Source: Rouxiella sp. S1S-2
GTDB lineage: Bacteria > Pseudomonadota > Gammaproteobacteria > Enterobacterales > Enterobacteriaceae
DNA: 64,000 bases
Direction: 5' to 3'
Assembly (NCBI RefSeq): GCF_009208105.1
Contig: NZ_WFKL01000001.1
Coordinates: 992,001 to 1,056,000 of the forward strand
Shown here: positions 53,272 through 62,948 of the stretch, piece by piece
Numbering within the stretch: the first letter of the stretch is position 1
Layout of the letters: each line of letters begins with the position of its first letter
The notes under the pieces: model-generated
Database searches by the model: none
Seen by the model: only the letters and a program-made list of their open reading frames with translations
What the model was told of the DNA's origin: nothing
Position numbers and translations under genes: made by a program

Positions 53272-53658
53272 ATGAGCAATGTTCCAGCAGAATTGAAATA
53301 CGCCACCTCTCATGAATGGGTTCGCTCAGAAGGTAATGGCATTTACAGCGTAGGTATCACCGAGCACGCGCAAGAATTACTGGGCGACATGGTGTTTGTC
53401 GACCTGCCAGAAGTTGGCCACACCGTTGCCGCCGGCGAAGACTGCGCCGTTGCCGAGTCTGTAAAGGCAGCGTCTGATATTTATTCGCCAATCAGCGGCG
53501 AAATCGTGAAAGTTAACAGCGAATTGGAGTCATCTCCTGAATTAGTTAACAGCGCACCGTACGGTGAAGGCTTCTTGTTCCATATTAAAGCCTCTGACGA
53601 AGCAGAGCTCGGCAACTTGCTTGATGCCGCAGGCTACGAAGCCACTCTGGAAGACTAA
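53272..53658 (+). CDS. gcvH: Glycine cleavage system H protein
   Basis: Lipoyl carrier that shuttles the aminomethyl intermediate between the P, T and L proteins. The 128 residues contain the lipoylated lysine K65 in [15 protein letters not shown] and the C-terminal helix region [19 protein letters not shown]. It begins 90 bases after gcvT with a CGGAG site. The gap to gcvP contains a dispersed repeat. Confidence 0.97.
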   Translation: MSNVPAELKYATSHEWVRSEGNGIYSVGITEHAQELLGDMVFVDLPEVGHTVAAGEDCAVAESVKAASDIYSPISGEIVKVNSELESSPELVNSAPYGEGFLFHIKASDEAELGNLLDAAGYEATLED

Positions 53659-53668
53659 TTTCTCGTCG

Positions 53669-53775
53669 CTCTTGACGTTACTGCGGCGTTGGCAGCGTTT
53701 GTTTGCCCCAGTCACTGACTTATGTAAGCTCTTGGGACTCTACAAACCTGCCGCCTTGCTGTAACGCCAATGACG
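53669..53775. repeat. Dispersed palindromic repeat, copy 2 (within the gcv operon)
   Basis: About 105 bases between gcvH and gcvP with terminal arms GTTACTGC and GCTGTAAC-type sequence (53677 and 53758-53765). Read on the plus strand it shares with copy 1 (minus strand) the ordered blocks GTTGGC, CAGTCACTGAC, CTTGGGA and TGCCGCC. It would form a long hairpin in the gcv mRNA. Confidence 0.65.
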
Positions 53776-53854
53776 GAAATAAATGTTCTTGGTATAGACA
53801 AAGATTTAGAAAACTCCCGATACCTCAATGCAAGATTTCAGGAATGCGTAGCAC

Positions 53855-56728
53855 ATGACTCAGACTCTCAGCCAACTTGAACACAGCGAAGCCTTTATTG
53901 GTCGCCATATCGGTCCTTCATCTTCACAGCAACAGCAAATGCTGGAAACCGTAGGCGCGAGTTCGTTAAACGCCTTGATCCAGCAAATTGTTCCGGCGGA
54001 TATCCAGTTACCTGGCCCACCGGCTGTGGGCGATGCGGTAACCGAGCATCAGGCGTTGGCTGAGCTGAAAGCGATTGCCAGCCAAAACCAGCGTTACAAA
54101 TCCTATATCGGGATGGGTTACAGCGCGGTGCTGACTCCGCCGGTCATTCTGCGCAACATGCTGGAAAATCCAGGCTGGTACACGGCGTATACGCCGTATC
54201 AGCCAGAAGTTTCTCAGGGGCGTCTCGAGGCGTTGCTGAACTTCCAAACCTTGACTCTTGACCTCACCGGTCTGGACCTGGCGTCTGCTTCTTTGCTTGA
54301 CGAAGCGACCGCCGCCGCTGAAGCGATGGCGCTTGCCAAGCGTGCCAGTAAACTCAAAGACGCCAACCGCTTCTTCGTGGCCGATGACGTGCACCCGCAG
54401 ACGCTGGACGTCGTGCGTACCCGTGCCGAGACTTTTGGTTTTGATATCATCGTTGATAAAGCTGAAAAAGTACTGGATCTCGACGGCGTGTTCGGTGTGT
54501 TGGTGCAGCAGGTTGGCACCACCGGCGAAGTACACGACTACAGTGCGCTGTTCGCTGAACTGAAATCGCGTAAAATCATCACCAGCGTGGCCGCTGACAT
54601 CATGGCGTTGGTGCTGCTGAGCGCACCGGGCAAGCAGGGCGCCGACGTGGTATTCGGTTCTGCGCAACGCTTTGGCGTACCAATGGGCTACGGCGGTCCA
54701 CACGCTGCGTTCTTTGCCTGCCGCGACGAGTTTAAGCGCTCAATGCCGGGTCGCATCATTGGTGTTTCACGCGATGCCGCCGGTAACACCGCGCTGCGTA
54801 TGGCGATGCAAACTCGCGAGCAACATATTCGCCGCGAAAAAGCCAACTCCAACATTTGTACCTCTCAGGTGCTTCTGGCCAACATCGCCAGCCTGTACGC
54901 CGTTTTCCACGGCCCTGAAGGTTTGAAACGCATTGCCGGGCGCATTCATCGCCTGACCGACATTCTGGCCGCTGGCCTGAAAAAAGGTGGCCTGACCCTG
55001 CGCCACAACAGCTGGTTCGACACCCTGACCGTTGAGGTGCAGGATAAAGCCGCCGTATTGGATCGCGCCCTGAGCTTTGGTTTAAACTTCCGTACGGATA
55101 TTCACGGTGCGGTGGGCATCACGCTCGACGAAGCGACTTCACGCGAAGATGTGCAGGTACTGTTCGCGGTGCTGCTTGGCGACGAAAATGGTTTGGATAT
55201 CGACCAACTCGACAAGGCTGCCAGCACGGACAGCAACTCAATTCCTGCCGCCGTACTGCGTCAGGATCCGATCCTGACCCATCCGGTGTTCAACAAGTTC
55301 CACAGTGAAACCGAGATGATGCGCTATATGCACCGCCTCGAGAAAAAGGATCTGGCGCTGAATCAGGCGATGATCCCGCTGGGTTCTTGCACCATGAAAC
55401 TTAACGCCGCCGCAGAAATGATCCCTATCACCTGGCCGGAGTTTGCCGAGCTGCACCCGTTCTGCCCTGTTGAGCAGGCGGGCGGTTATCAGCAGATGAT
55501 TGGTCAGCTGTCTCAGTGGCTGGTTCAACTGACGGGGTATGACGCCGTTTGTATGCAGCCTAACTCGGGTGCACAGGGCGAGTACGCGGGCCTGCTGGCT
55601 ATTCGCCATTATCACGAAAGCCGCAACGAAGGCAGCCGCCATATCTGTCTGATCCCAAGTTCGGCGCACGGTACTAACCCGGCGTCTGCGCAGATGGCGA
55701 GCATGTCTGTGGTCGTGGTGGCCTGTGATAAACAGGGCAACATCGATTTAAGTGACCTGCGCGAAAAAGCGGCACAGGCGGGCGATGCGCTCTCTTGTAT
55801 CATGGTGACCTACCCGTCAACCCACGGCGTGTATGAAGAAACCATTCGTGAAGTGTGCCAGATTGTTCATCAGTACGGCGGTCAGGTTTACCTCGACGGC
55901 GCTAACATGAATGCGCAGGTCGGTATCACAACCCCGGGTTACATCGGCGCGGACGTGTCGCACCTTAATCTGCATAAAACATTCTGTATCCCACACGGCG
56001 GTGGCGGTCCGGGCATGGGCCCAATCGGCGTAAAAGCCCATTTAGCACCGTTTGTCCCAGGCCACAGTGTGGTACAGATTGACGGCGTATTGACGCAAAA
56101 CGGCGCAGTTTCTGCGGCACCGTTTGGCAGCGCATCAATCTTGCCAATCAGCTGGATGTACATCCGCATGATGGGGGCAGAAGGTTTGAAGCAGGCAAGT
56201 CAGGTCGCGATTTTGAATGCAAACTACATTGCTACCCGTTTGAAAGAGGCTTATCCGGTGCTGTATACCGGCCGTGACGGCCGCGTGGCGCACGAATGTA
56301 TTCTGGATATTCGTCCGCTGAAAGAGACCACCGGCATCAGTGAAATGGACATTGCTAAACGTCTGATCGACTACGGATTCCATGCGCCAACCATGTCGTT
56401 CCCGGTTGCGGGCACACTGATGGTGGAGCCCACTGAGTCTGAAAGCAAAGTTGAAATTGACCGCTTTATCAATGCGTTGCTGTCTATCCGCGGTGAAATT
56501 GCGAACGTGGCCGAAGGCAAATGGACGTTGCAGGACAACCCGCTGGTGAATGCGCCGCACACTCAGGCCGAGTTGGTCAGCGAGTGGAACCACGCCTACA
56601 GCCGCGAGCTAGCGGTGTTCCCTGCGGGAAGTGACGACAAATACTGGCCAACGGTGAAACGTCTTGATGACGTTTACGGTGACCGTAATTTGTTCTGCTC
56701 ATGCGTACCTATCAGCGATTACGAATAA
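53855..56728 (+). CDS. gcvP: Glycine dehydrogenase (decarboxylating), P protein
   Basis: PLP enzyme that decarboxylates glycine and passes the aminomethyl group to the H-protein lipoyl arm. The 957 residues equal the E. coli length. The PLP lysine is K708 in [20 protein letters not shown]; the N-terminal half has [20 protein letters not shown] near 88 and [17 protein letters not shown] near 120, and the C-terminal half [14 protein letters not shown] near 512. It ends at a strong terminator. Confidence 0.97.
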   Translation: MTQTLSQLEHSEAFIGRHIGPSSSQQQQMLETVGASSLNALIQQIVPADIQLPGPPAVGDAVTEHQALAELKAIASQNQRYKSYIGMGYSAVLTPPVILRNMLENPGWYTAYTPYQPEVSQGRLEALLNFQTLTLDLTGLDLASASLLDEATAAAEAMALAKRASKLKDANRFFVADDVHPQTLDVVRTRAETFGFDIIVDKAEKVLDLDGVFGVLVQQVGTTGEVHDYSALFAELKSRKIITSVAADIMALVLLSAPGKQGADVVFGSAQRFGVPMGYGGPHAAFFACRDEFKRSMPGRIIGVSRDAAGNTALRMAMQTREQHIRREKANSNICTSQVLLANIASLYAVFHGPEGLKRIAGRIHRLTDILAAGLKKGGLTLRHNSWFDTLTVEVQDKAAVLDRALSFGLNFRTDIHGAVGITLDEATSREDVQVLFAVLLGDENGLDIDQLDKAASTDSNSIPAAVLRQDPILTHPVFNKFHSETEMMRYMHRLEKKDLALNQAMIPLGSCTMKLNAAAEMIPITWPEFAELHPFCPVEQAGGYQQMIGQLSQWLVQLTGYDAVCMQPNSGAQGEYAGLLAIRHYHESRNEGSRHICLIPSSAHGTNPASAQMASMSVVVVACDKQGNIDLSDLREKAAQAGDALSCIMVTYPSTHGVYEETIREVCQIVHQYGGQVYLDGANMNAQVGITTPGYIGADVSHLNLHKTFCIPHGGGGPGMGPIGVKAHLAPFVPGHSVVQIDGVLTQNGAVSAAPFGSASILPISWMYIRMMGAEGLKQASQVAILNANYIATRLKEAYPVLYTGRDGRVAHECILDIRPLKETTGISEMDIAKRLIDYGFHAPTMSFPVAGTLMVEPTESESKVEIDRFINALLSIRGEIANVAEGKWTLQDNPLVNAPHTQAELVSEWNHAYSRELAVFPAGSDDKYWPTVKRLDDVYGDRNLFCSCVPISDYE

Positions 56729-56781
56729 TCGCCGCTGGACCAAACCCTGTTGCTTAATCGTGCAGGGTTTACAGCATAAAC

Positions 56782-56816
56782 AAAAAATCCCTGACGTCAC
56801 TGTCAGGGATTTTTTT
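56782..56816 (+). terminator. Terminator after gcvP
   Basis: ATCCCTGAC and GTCAGGGAT pair perfectly around a six-base loop, flanked by runs of A and T. Confidence 0.9.
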
Positions 56817-56900
56817 ATAACGGGCTTATCTCAGGCAATGCGGATACGCCACTGAGGGGCAAAGCGGATTCAACGGCTACGGGTATTTATCCCAGTGCAA

Positions 56901-57476
56901 TTACTTTAAACGCACTTGCTCAAGCGTTTTAAAGAGTTGAATTTTATCGGCTTCACTGAGATTTTTTTGATCAAGCTGGGCAATAAACTCTGCCTGATTG
57001 TTTGGCGAAATATGTCCGTTAGCCTTCAACTCAACGGCGAGGCGTTGAAGAATTCGGGTTGATAGCCCTGCAATATCGTTACGGATCTGCTCCAGTGGCC
57101 GAGGCTTCCAGTCAGTCTCTGGTGCGGCGAGCCAGTCAGCACGGTAACGATATTGAATGGCCTTGGCGGCGCTCATTTGTGCAACGATAAAGGGTTTGAT
57201 CGACTCGGGATCGAGGCCCAAACTCTCGGCGGTTTTTTGCGTCGCTGTTAATACTTTGTCTTCCTGCGCCAGCACTTCTACCGGCTGATGGTTTTCTGCC
57301 TTGCTGCTGGCTACATCCTTCATATAAGAAAGACGTTCGTTGATTAGCCCCGGTAGATTGCCGTTTTCAGAAGCCTGGGCAAAGACGGGCACCGTAGAAA
57401 GGGAAATCAGCGCCAGTAACAGGCAGCCGACGCTTTTTTTAGCGGCAGCATTAACAATATGGCTTACGGCTGTCAT
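56901..57476 (-). CDS. aroQ: Secreted (periplasmic) chorismate mutase, AroQ gamma class
   Basis: Converts chorismate to prephenate outside the cytoplasm. The 191 residues begin with a clear signal peptide (hydrophobic CLLLALISLSTVPVFA, cleavage near 33). The all-helical AroQ core follows, with INERLSYMKDVASSKAEN near 45-62, the QEDKVL segment near 71 and FIVAQMSAAKAIQYRY near 96-112, typical of periplasmic *AroQ enzymes of about 180 residues. It lacks any prephenate dehydratase domain. It lies just upstream of the GntR gene on the same strand (126-base gap), without an obvious operon link to aromatic synthesis genes. Confidence 0.88.
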   Translation of the reverse strand: MTAVSHIVNAAAKKSVGCLLLALISLSTVPVFAQASENGNLPGLINERLSYMKDVASSKAENHQPVEVLAQEDKVLTATQKTAESLGLDPESIKPFIVAQMSAAKAIQYRYRADWLAAPETDWKPRPLEQIRNDIAGLSTRILQRLAVELKANGHISPNNQAEFIAQLDQKNLSEADKIQLFKTLEQVRLK

Positions 57477-57601
57477 CGTTAATTATTCCTTTAATTGTGG
57501 GTATCTTGGGTAGGGCAGGTAAGCATCATACGCAATCAGGGAAAAATGGGCAGCAGTAAACCGCTCGTTTTCACACTCAATGGATGACGTTTGCCAACGG
57601 T

Positions 57602-58279
57602 TTACCCTCGCAGCAGCGCATGACGAAACGACAGAATATGCACCTCGGCGGCATCTGCCGCAGCCTGAGCATCCTGTGCCGCCAACGCGTTGATGATAGC
57701 CCGATGTTCCTCGATAACTTCCTGCATGTGCCCCTCTTTCGACAGCGAGCTGGCCCAAAACCGTTGCGCCTGAGCGTGCAGTACGCTGAGAATGTCCATC
57801 AGCATCTTGTTGCCGGCAATTTTGGCCAATTGCTGATGAAATTGGTTGTCCAGCAACATCATCCCATCCCGGTCGCGCTGTTGGGTTGCCACTTCAATTT
57901 GCTGGTTTATCGCTTCAAGGCTGGCAATGTCCTGCGCTGAAATACGCGAACTGGCGAGACGCATGCACAGCATTTCATTGGCCAATCGAACCTCAATCAA
58001 CTCCAGTGCGTCATCGACAGACAGCGGCGACACCATCACTCCTTTGCGCGGAATAATCTGCAGCAGCCCTTCGTTAGACAGACGGTGGATTGCCTGATTA
58101 ATCGGCGTGCGTCCCATTGCCAGGTCATTCATTACCTGAGCAGTATTTAAATATTCACCCGGTTTGTAGCTTAGGGTGACCAGCGCCTGCTTAAAACGAC
58201 GATACGCCTGCTCGTTTAACGATAATCCTGACTCTTCATTCACCGCTCTTTCCTGCGTTTCTGTGACATCAGTCTTCAC
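57602..58279 (-). CDS. GntR family regulator with FCD domain
   Basis: A 225-residue FadR-type regulator. The N-terminal winged helix-turn-helix covers about residues 22-85 (SLNEQAYRRFKQAL, GRTPINQAIHRLSNEGLLQII), and the helical FCD effector domain follows from about 90 (DDALELIEVR, HQQLAKIAGN, HRAIINALAAQDAQAAADAAEVHI). Such domains bind small organic acids, often with a metal held by conserved His residues. It is divergent from the DUF2848-amidase-transporter operon, which it probably controls. A perfect palindrome lies between the two starts. Confidence 0.88.
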   Translation of the reverse strand: MKTDVTETQERAVNEESGLSLNEQAYRRFKQALVTLSYKPGEYLNTAQVMNDLAMGRTPINQAIHRLSNEGLLQIIPRKGVMVSPLSVDDALELIEVRLANEMLCMRLASSRISAQDIASLEAINQQIEVATQQRDRDGMMLLDNQFHQQLAKIAGNKMLMDILSVLHAQAQRFWASSLSKEGHMQEVIEEHRAIINALAAQDAQAAADAAEVHILSFRHALLRG

Positions 58280-58361
58280 ATCCAGCTCCTGCTGAAAAGA
58301 TTTTTAGACATTCTACACAAAAACATGGCACGGAAATCGCTTATTTAATGAATGAAGTTAT

Positions 58362-58375
58362 AGTGAAATTTCACT
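58362..58375. promoter_or_regulatory. Perfect palindrome between GntR gene and operon, candidate operator
   Basis: AGTGAAATTTCACT is a 14-bp perfect palindrome, 39 bases before the DUF2848 start and 83 bases from the GntR start. It fits the size of FadR-type operators. Confidence 0.5.
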
Positions 58376-58413
58376 GTGTTTTTAAAAAGAATGCAATAAA
58401 GAGGATTTACCCG

Positions 58414-59124
58414 ATGAAACTTACCTTTAGCCTGCCTGCCATTTTAGCCACTGAAAAGCCTGCCAGCCCAAGCGCAGCAACCCTTGAGGTCGAGATAGAC
58501 AGGCTGGTTATCGCAGGATGGGCCGGGCGCGATCCTGAAGCCATCATGCACCATATTAGTGAACTGGAAGTCCTGGGCGTGCCCCGCCCAAGTGCAGTGC
58601 CGCTGTTCTACCGCGTTGCGGCTAACCAACTGACACAAAATAAATCGGTAGAAGTCATTGGAACCGCCAGCTCTGGCGAGGCAGAAGTCTTTATTTTCAC
58701 TCATCAAGGTGAGCTGTACGTCTCACTGGCTTCGGACCACACCGATCGCGAGTTGGAATCCCACAGTGTGGCGCTCTCCAAACAGCTGTGTGTGAAACCG
58801 GTGGCCACGGTGGCCTGGCGCATGAGTGAAGTGGCCGAGCATTGGGACCAGCTTGTTCTGCGCGCCTGGATAAAAGAAGAGGGCGAGTTCCGTTTATATC
58901 AGGAAGGCCCGCTGTCGAGCCTGCGTAAACCCGATGACCTGCTGAACCGCTATTTGAACAATGGCGAAGTTCCGGCCGACGGTCTGGGCATGACCTGTGG
59001 CACCGTTTCGGCGATAGGTGGCATTCGTCCTGCAACAGAGTTTCGTATGGAACTGGTAGACGAACAATTAGGCCGCACGATTAGCCATACCTATCAAAGT
59101 ATTGAATTACCCGTCGTCGCCTAA
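58414..59124 (+). CDS. DUF2848 family protein
   Basis: A 236-residue cytoplasmic protein without a signal peptide that I assign to DUF2848, a family without assigned function. The ATG at 58414 has a GAGG site; the frame is open further upstream but without one. Visible features are VEIDRLVIAGWAGRD near 30, a VPLFYRV segment near 66, SLASDHTDRELES near 108-120 with clustered His/Asp/Glu, and a C-terminal GLGMTCGTVSAIGGI near 195-209. This last element resembles the GTPAGVG turn of fumarylacetoacetate-hydrolase-fold enzymes; that similarity is my inference. It is first in the four-gene operon. Confidence 0.8.
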   Translation: MKLTFSLPAILATEKPASPSAATLEVEIDRLVIAGWAGRDPEAIMHHISELEVLGVPRPSAVPLFYRVAANQLTQNKSVEVIGTASSGEAEVFIFTHQGELYVSLASDHTDRELESHSVALSKQLCVKPVATVAWRMSEVAEHWDQLVLRAWIKEEGEFRLYQEGPLSSLRKPDDLLNRYLNNGEVPADGLGMTCGTVSAIGGIRPATEFRMELVDEQLGRTISHTYQSIELPVVA

Positions 59125-59168
59125 TCGCGCCGCTAATCATGACGTATGTTGAAACTGGGAGCATCGCA

Positions 59169-60524
59169 ATGACTTCTCACCTCTCTTTAAGCCTGCAGCA
59201 GGCGATTGAACAACTGGCACTCGGCACCGTGACCGCAGAACAACTGACCGAGCAAGCGCTGGAAAATATCAACGTGGCCGAGGGTGAAGGCGCATTGGCA
59301 TTTACCCACGTTTATGCACAGTGGGCGCGCGAACAGGCGGCGGCTTCAGCGCAACGCCGGGCCTCAGGGGCTGCACTTTCGCCCATCGACGGCGTGCCGA
59401 TTTCGATTAAAGACCTGTTTGACATAAAGGGTGAAGCGACCACCGGCGGCTCACGGGTTCTGGCCGATGCACCTGTTGCCTCCTCGCATGCCGCCATCGT
59501 CGAATTACTGCTAAAAGCCGGTGCCGTCATCGTTGGAAAAACCAATATGACCGAATTTGCCTACTCGGGTCTCGGCATTAATCCGCACTACGGTACACCT
59601 GCGAACCCATGGGATCGCGACTCGCGCCGTATTCCGGGTGGCTCATCTTCCGGTGCCGCCGTTTCAGTCAGCGATGCCATGTGTTTTGGCGCCGTCGGCA
59701 GTGACACCGGTGGATCCGTGCGTATTCCGGCGGCGTTTTGTGGCCTTACCGGCTTTAAACCTACGGCGCGCAGAATTTCGATGGACGGCGTGTTGCCACT
59801 CTCCGTCTCTTTAGACTCCGTGGGGACTATTGCCCACGACGTGGCGAGCTGCGTGGCGCTGGACGCTGCGATCGCCTCTCAGCCTCTATCGTTGACGGTA
59901 AAAAAACTCACCGACGCACATTTTGCGGTGCCCCAGACTGTCGTGCTGGATGGCCTGGACACGCAGGTAATTACTGCTTTTTCCCATGCAGTACAAGCAC
60001 TTAAGCAGGCTGGTGCTAAGGTTTCTGAAATTCCTCTAACAGAAATCGCCGAGCTGGCCACCATTAACGCCACCGGTGGATTTACTGCACTGGAGTCATG
60101 GGCCTGGCACAGGTCACTTATCGAACAACGCGCTGACGGTTATGACCCGCGCGTAGTGTCGCGCATTCGCCGCGGTGAACCGCTGGGTGAAAGTGACCGC
60201 CAGCGTTTAGTCGAGCAGCGTGCCGACTGGCAGCAGCGCGTCAGTAGCAAGGTCCAACAGTACGACGCCTTGTTAATGCCGACTGTGCCTTTTATTGCTC
60301 CCACGATTGTCGAGCTGGAAGCCGACGAAGAGGCCTATTTCCGTGTTAATGGCGCGGCGCTGCGCAATCCGTCGGTGATTAACTTCCTGGACGGCTGTGC
60401 GGTGTCGCTACCTTGTCATGCACAAGGTGATGCACCGGTGGGTTTGATGGTGGCTGCACTGCCGATGCAGGACGAGGCGCTAATGAGCTGGGCGTTGGAA
60501 ATAGAACGCTGCCTTAAAGTTTAA
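59169..60524 (+). CDS. Amidase-signature family hydrolase
   Basis: A 451-residue enzyme of the amidase signature (AS) family, which cleaves amide or related bonds through a Ser-cisSer-Lys triad. Lys81 lies in PISIKDLFDIKG, the cis-Ser near 159-160 in IPGGSSSGAAVS, and the nucleophile Ser183 in GSDTGGSVRIPAAFCG. The ATG at 59169 follows GGGAG; an earlier in-frame ATG at 59139 is less likely. The substrate cannot be predicted from sequence; related enzymes include allophanate hydrolase-like and indole-acetamide hydrolase-like proteins. Cotranscription with the DUF2848 and transporter genes suggests one catabolic pathway. Confidence 0.88.
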   Translation: MTSHLSLSLQQAIEQLALGTVTAEQLTEQALENINVAEGEGALAFTHVYAQWAREQAAASAQRRASGAALSPIDGVPISIKDLFDIKGEATTGGSRVLADAPVASSHAAIVELLLKAGAVIVGKTNMTEFAYSGLGINPHYGTPANPWDRDSRRIPGGSSSGAAVSVSDAMCFGAVGSDTGGSVRIPAAFCGLTGFKPTARRISMDGVLPLSVSLDSVGTIAHDVASCVALDAAIASQPLSLTVKKLTDAHFAVPQTVVLDGLDTQVITAFSHAVQALKQAGAKVSEIPLTEIAELATINATGGFTALESWAWHRSLIEQRADGYDPRVVSRIRRGEPLGESDRQRLVEQRADWQQRVSSKVQQYDALLMPTVPFIAPTIVELEADEEAYFRVNGAALRNPSVINFLDGCAVSLPCHAQGDAPVGLMVAALPMQDEALMSWALEIERCLKV

Positions 60525-60602
60525 AAATAACAAATATATAAGTATCAAAAGCAATGACTTAACACACATTCACTCCCACTCTGGAAAACGACAGGATTAA
60601 TG

Positions 60603-61247
60603 ATGAACTCTTCAAATCAGGGCATGCTTTTTGTCGCCACCGACGTCGCCGCGCAGGACGAGGCGGACTTTAACCAATGGTACGATCGCGAACACGTCGA
60701 AGAGCGCGTACGTATTGAAGGATTTCTTTCCGGTACGCGCTATCAGTCTTTGCAGGGCGGACGCCAATACCTTGGCCTGTATAAAACCGAATCGCTGGAA
60801 AGTTTCACCTCCGCTGCGTATCACGCCGCCTTCACGCGACAAACGGAATGGTCGGTGGCTAATCTGCAAAAAATGCAGTCACCGATGCGTCGCGTTTGTG
60901 CCATCAGCGCGCAGGTAGGTTTGGGCAGCGGCAGTCATCTGGCCATTGTGACTCTGCCCGTTGGCTCGTTGGAAAACCAAATCGCCGAGCTGGGGAATAC
61001 GCTTTTTGCTCATGCTGGTTTCATTCATTCAAGCCTGTTGACGCCGGATACTGCGCTCAGTACGCCGTTGCCGAAAGAGTCTCCTGAAAACCGGCAGTTG
61101 CTCCCTATGATGTTGATTGAAAGCAGCAGCGCCGAAGCCTCACAGCGTCTGGCCGCCCACGCCTGCCACGCGTTAAACCTTCCATTGGCTGACGTGCTGC
61201 ACTATAGCCTCGGCTGGCAACTTACCGCACAGGAGTTGAAATCATGA
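60603..61247 (+). CDS. Small EthD-like (ferredoxin-fold dimer) protein of the amidase operon
   Basis: A 214-residue protein I cannot name. The N-terminal half (residues about 8-75) has the pattern DFNQWYDREHVEERVRIEGF with GTRYQSL and QYLGLYKTESLESF, like the dimeric alpha/beta-barrel or EthD-type small proteins. The C-terminal half (about 100-214) may be a second, diverged copy of the same fold. Two ATG codons (60600 and 60603) follow AGGA; the second has better spacing. Its stop overlaps the transporter start by four bases (ATGA), so the two are coupled. A role as a small enzyme or carrier in degradation of the imported compound is an inference. Confidence 0.65.
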   Translation: MNSSNQGMLFVATDVAAQDEADFNQWYDREHVEERVRIEGFLSGTRYQSLQGGRQYLGLYKTESLESFTSAAYHAAFTRQTEWSVANLQKMQSPMRRVCAISAQVGLGSGSHLAIVTLPVGSLENQIAELGNTLFAHAGFIHSSLLTPDTALSTPLPKESPENRQLLPMMLIESSSAEASQRLAAHACHALNLPLADVLHYSLGWQLTAQELKS

Positions 61248-62572
61248 GTCTTTCTTCTACCGATAATCCCAAGGTTTTGCCGCCCAATACCGCCAAGGAT
61301 GAATACACGCCGCCAAAGACAGGGCGTCTGGCGGCCGCCAGTTCGATAGGCACCGCGCTGGAATGGTATGACTTTACCGTTTACAACATTATGGCGGCGC
61401 TGATTTTTAACCACGTGTTTTTCCCCTCGTTTGATCCGCTGGTTGGCACCATTCTGGCGTTTTCGACCTACGCGGTAGGGTATGTTTCAAGACCAATCGG
61501 CGGCATGGTGTTTGGTCATTTAGGCGACGTGCTGGGGAGGAAGTTCGTGCTGGTGACAACACTGGTGATCATGGGCGTGACTACGGCGTTAATGGGGTTG
61601 CTGCCCGGCTATGCAACCTGGGGCATTTGGAGTCCACTGTTGTTGGTCAGCCTGCGCTTTATTCAGGGCATCGCCCTGGGTGGCGAATGGGCCGGTGCCG
61701 TGCTGCTGTCTATGGAACACGGCAAGCCAGAACAGCGCGGCCGCAACGCTTCGTTTGCACAGGTAGGCCCTTCCTGCGGCACGCTGATTGGTACCGGACT
61801 CATCACACTGGTTACGGTATTTTTGTCGGCCGATGACTTCCTGTTGTGGGGTTGGCGCATTCCGTTTGTATTAAGCCTGGTACTGGTTGTCTTTGGGCTG
61901 TGGCTGCGCCGTGGCGTAGGCGAGACGCCTGCATTTCTTAAATTGGAGCAGACGAAAAACACCACCCACACGCCGATTAAAGAAGTGTTCACCCAGCATT
62001 TTCGTCCACTGCTGGTGGCAGGTGGTGCACGTATTGGTTCAGACGTGCTTTATGCGCTGGTGGTGGTCTTTACGCTGACCTACGTCACGACTGTTCTGCA
62101 CTTGCCGCGACCTCTGGCGCTGACGGCCACTATGCTCGGTGCACTGGGTAACGCGATTACCGTGCCAATGTTCGGGGCGCTCTCGGATAAATGGGGACGT
62201 CGGCCGGTTTATATTATGGGTGCCGCACTGGCTATCGTCTGGTCATTCGCGTTCTTTATGCTGCTCGACAGTGCGCATCCGGTGCTTATCTGCCTCGCGG
62301 TGATCGGCGGCCTGCAGGTTCACGCCATTATGTACGGGCCGCAGGCGGCGTTTGTCACCGAGCAGTTCCCCACCCGCGTGCGCTATGCCGGTTCCTCGCT
62401 GGCTTACACGCTGTCAGGGATTGTTGGCGGAGGCTTTGCACCGCTGATTATTACCACGCTGTTTAAAGAGTACAACACGACGCTGGCGGTTTCATGCTAC
62501 GTCACGTTGACGTTGCTGATCACTCTGTTGGCCGTGTTTGCCGCCAAGGAGACGGCCAAAAAACCGCTATAA
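61244..62572 (+). CDS. MFS transporter, metabolite:H+ symporter (MHS) family
   Basis: A 442-residue inner-membrane transporter with 12 predicted helices, like ShiA, KgtP and ProP. Family signatures: SIGTALEWYDFTVYN near residues 34-48, RPIGGMVFGHLGDVLGRK near 82-100, RFIQGIALGGEWAGA near 138-152, and DKWGRRPVYIMGA near 307. MHS transporters import organic acids, betaines or aromatic acids. It is the last gene of the operon and overlaps its upstream neighbour by four bases. It is followed by a strong terminator. The probable substrate is an amide- or acid-type compound processed by the amidase. Confidence 0.9.
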   Translation: MSLSSTDNPKVLPPNTAKDEYTPPKTGRLAAASSIGTALEWYDFTVYNIMAALIFNHVFFPSFDPLVGTILAFSTYAVGYVSRPIGGMVFGHLGDVLGRKFVLVTTLVIMGVTTALMGLLPGYATWGIWSPLLLVSLRFIQGIALGGEWAGAVLLSMEHGKPEQRGRNASFAQVGPSCGTLIGTGLITLVTVFLSADDFLLWGWRIPFVLSLVLVVFGLWLRRGVGETPAFLKLEQTKNTTHTPIKEVFTQHFRPLLVAGGARIGSDVLYALVVVFTLTYVTTVLHLPRPLALTATMLGALGNAITVPMFGALSDKWGRRPVYIMGAALAIVWSFAFFMLLDSAHPVLICLAVIGGLQVHAIMYGPQAAFVTEQFPTRVRYAGSSLAYTLSGIVGGGFAPLIITTLFKEYNTTLAVSCYVTLTLLITLLAVFAAKETAKKPL

Positions 62573-62610
62573 AAGTCCGACCTCGTTATATTCCAGTCAC
62601 CCCTTGTGTA

Positions 62611-62636
62611 AGCGACCGTTTAGCGGTCGCTTTTTA
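62611..62636 (+). terminator. Terminator after the MHS transporter operon
   Basis: AGCGACCG and CGGTCGCT pair perfectly around TTTAG, followed by a T run. Confidence 0.85.
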
Positions 62637-62687
62637 TTTATTCAAATAAAACCCCTTCAGGATGACCGAATTCGGGCAATCCAACAC

Positions 62688-62735
62688 AAACGGTCACTTT
62701 CGGTCACTTGTTGAACCGAGGAATTGTGACCGTTT
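62688..62735. promoter_or_regulatory. Operator-like repeats upstream of the DeoR regulator gene
   Basis: CGGTCACTT occurs twice exactly 10 bases apart (62691 and 62701), and AAACGGTCAC at 62688 is complemented by GTGACCGTTT at 62726-62735. Such spaced direct and inverted repeats are typical for DeoR-type repressors acting on their own promoter. Confidence 0.5.
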
Positions 62736-62831
62736 GCTGAAACACTCGTGACAACTTGCAACCTTGAAAGCGATTTAATGCAGGCCCCGCCACAGATCTT
62801 GAATTTACCATTTCACCTTATCTCATTTTTT

Positions 62832-62847
62832 TTTGACAAATATCACA
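62832..62847. promoter_or_regulatory. CRP-like site upstream of the DeoR regulator gene
   Basis: TTTGA-CAAATA-TCACA matches the CRP consensus at 9 of 10 positions. It partly overlaps a TTGACA hexamer that could be a -35 element. Confidence 0.5.
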
Positions 62848-62948
62848 CGGCGAGCGCGGCGATAAGACCGCGTGGCCCGTTATGAGGCAACGCGCATTCA
62901 GAAAGCCTGCGCTTGCGTATCTTATTCACTATCGGGAAGGGGAAAAAA

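Noticed and set aside
54008..54703. Long open frames antisense to gcvP.
   Set aside because: They lie opposite a well-conserved gene with strong codon bias and have His/Arg-rich composition typical of shadow frames.
57483..57758. 91-codon frame between the chorismate mutase and GntR genes.
   Set aside because: It overlaps the 3' part of the GntR gene in another frame and is Gly/Cys/Arg-rich without a domain.
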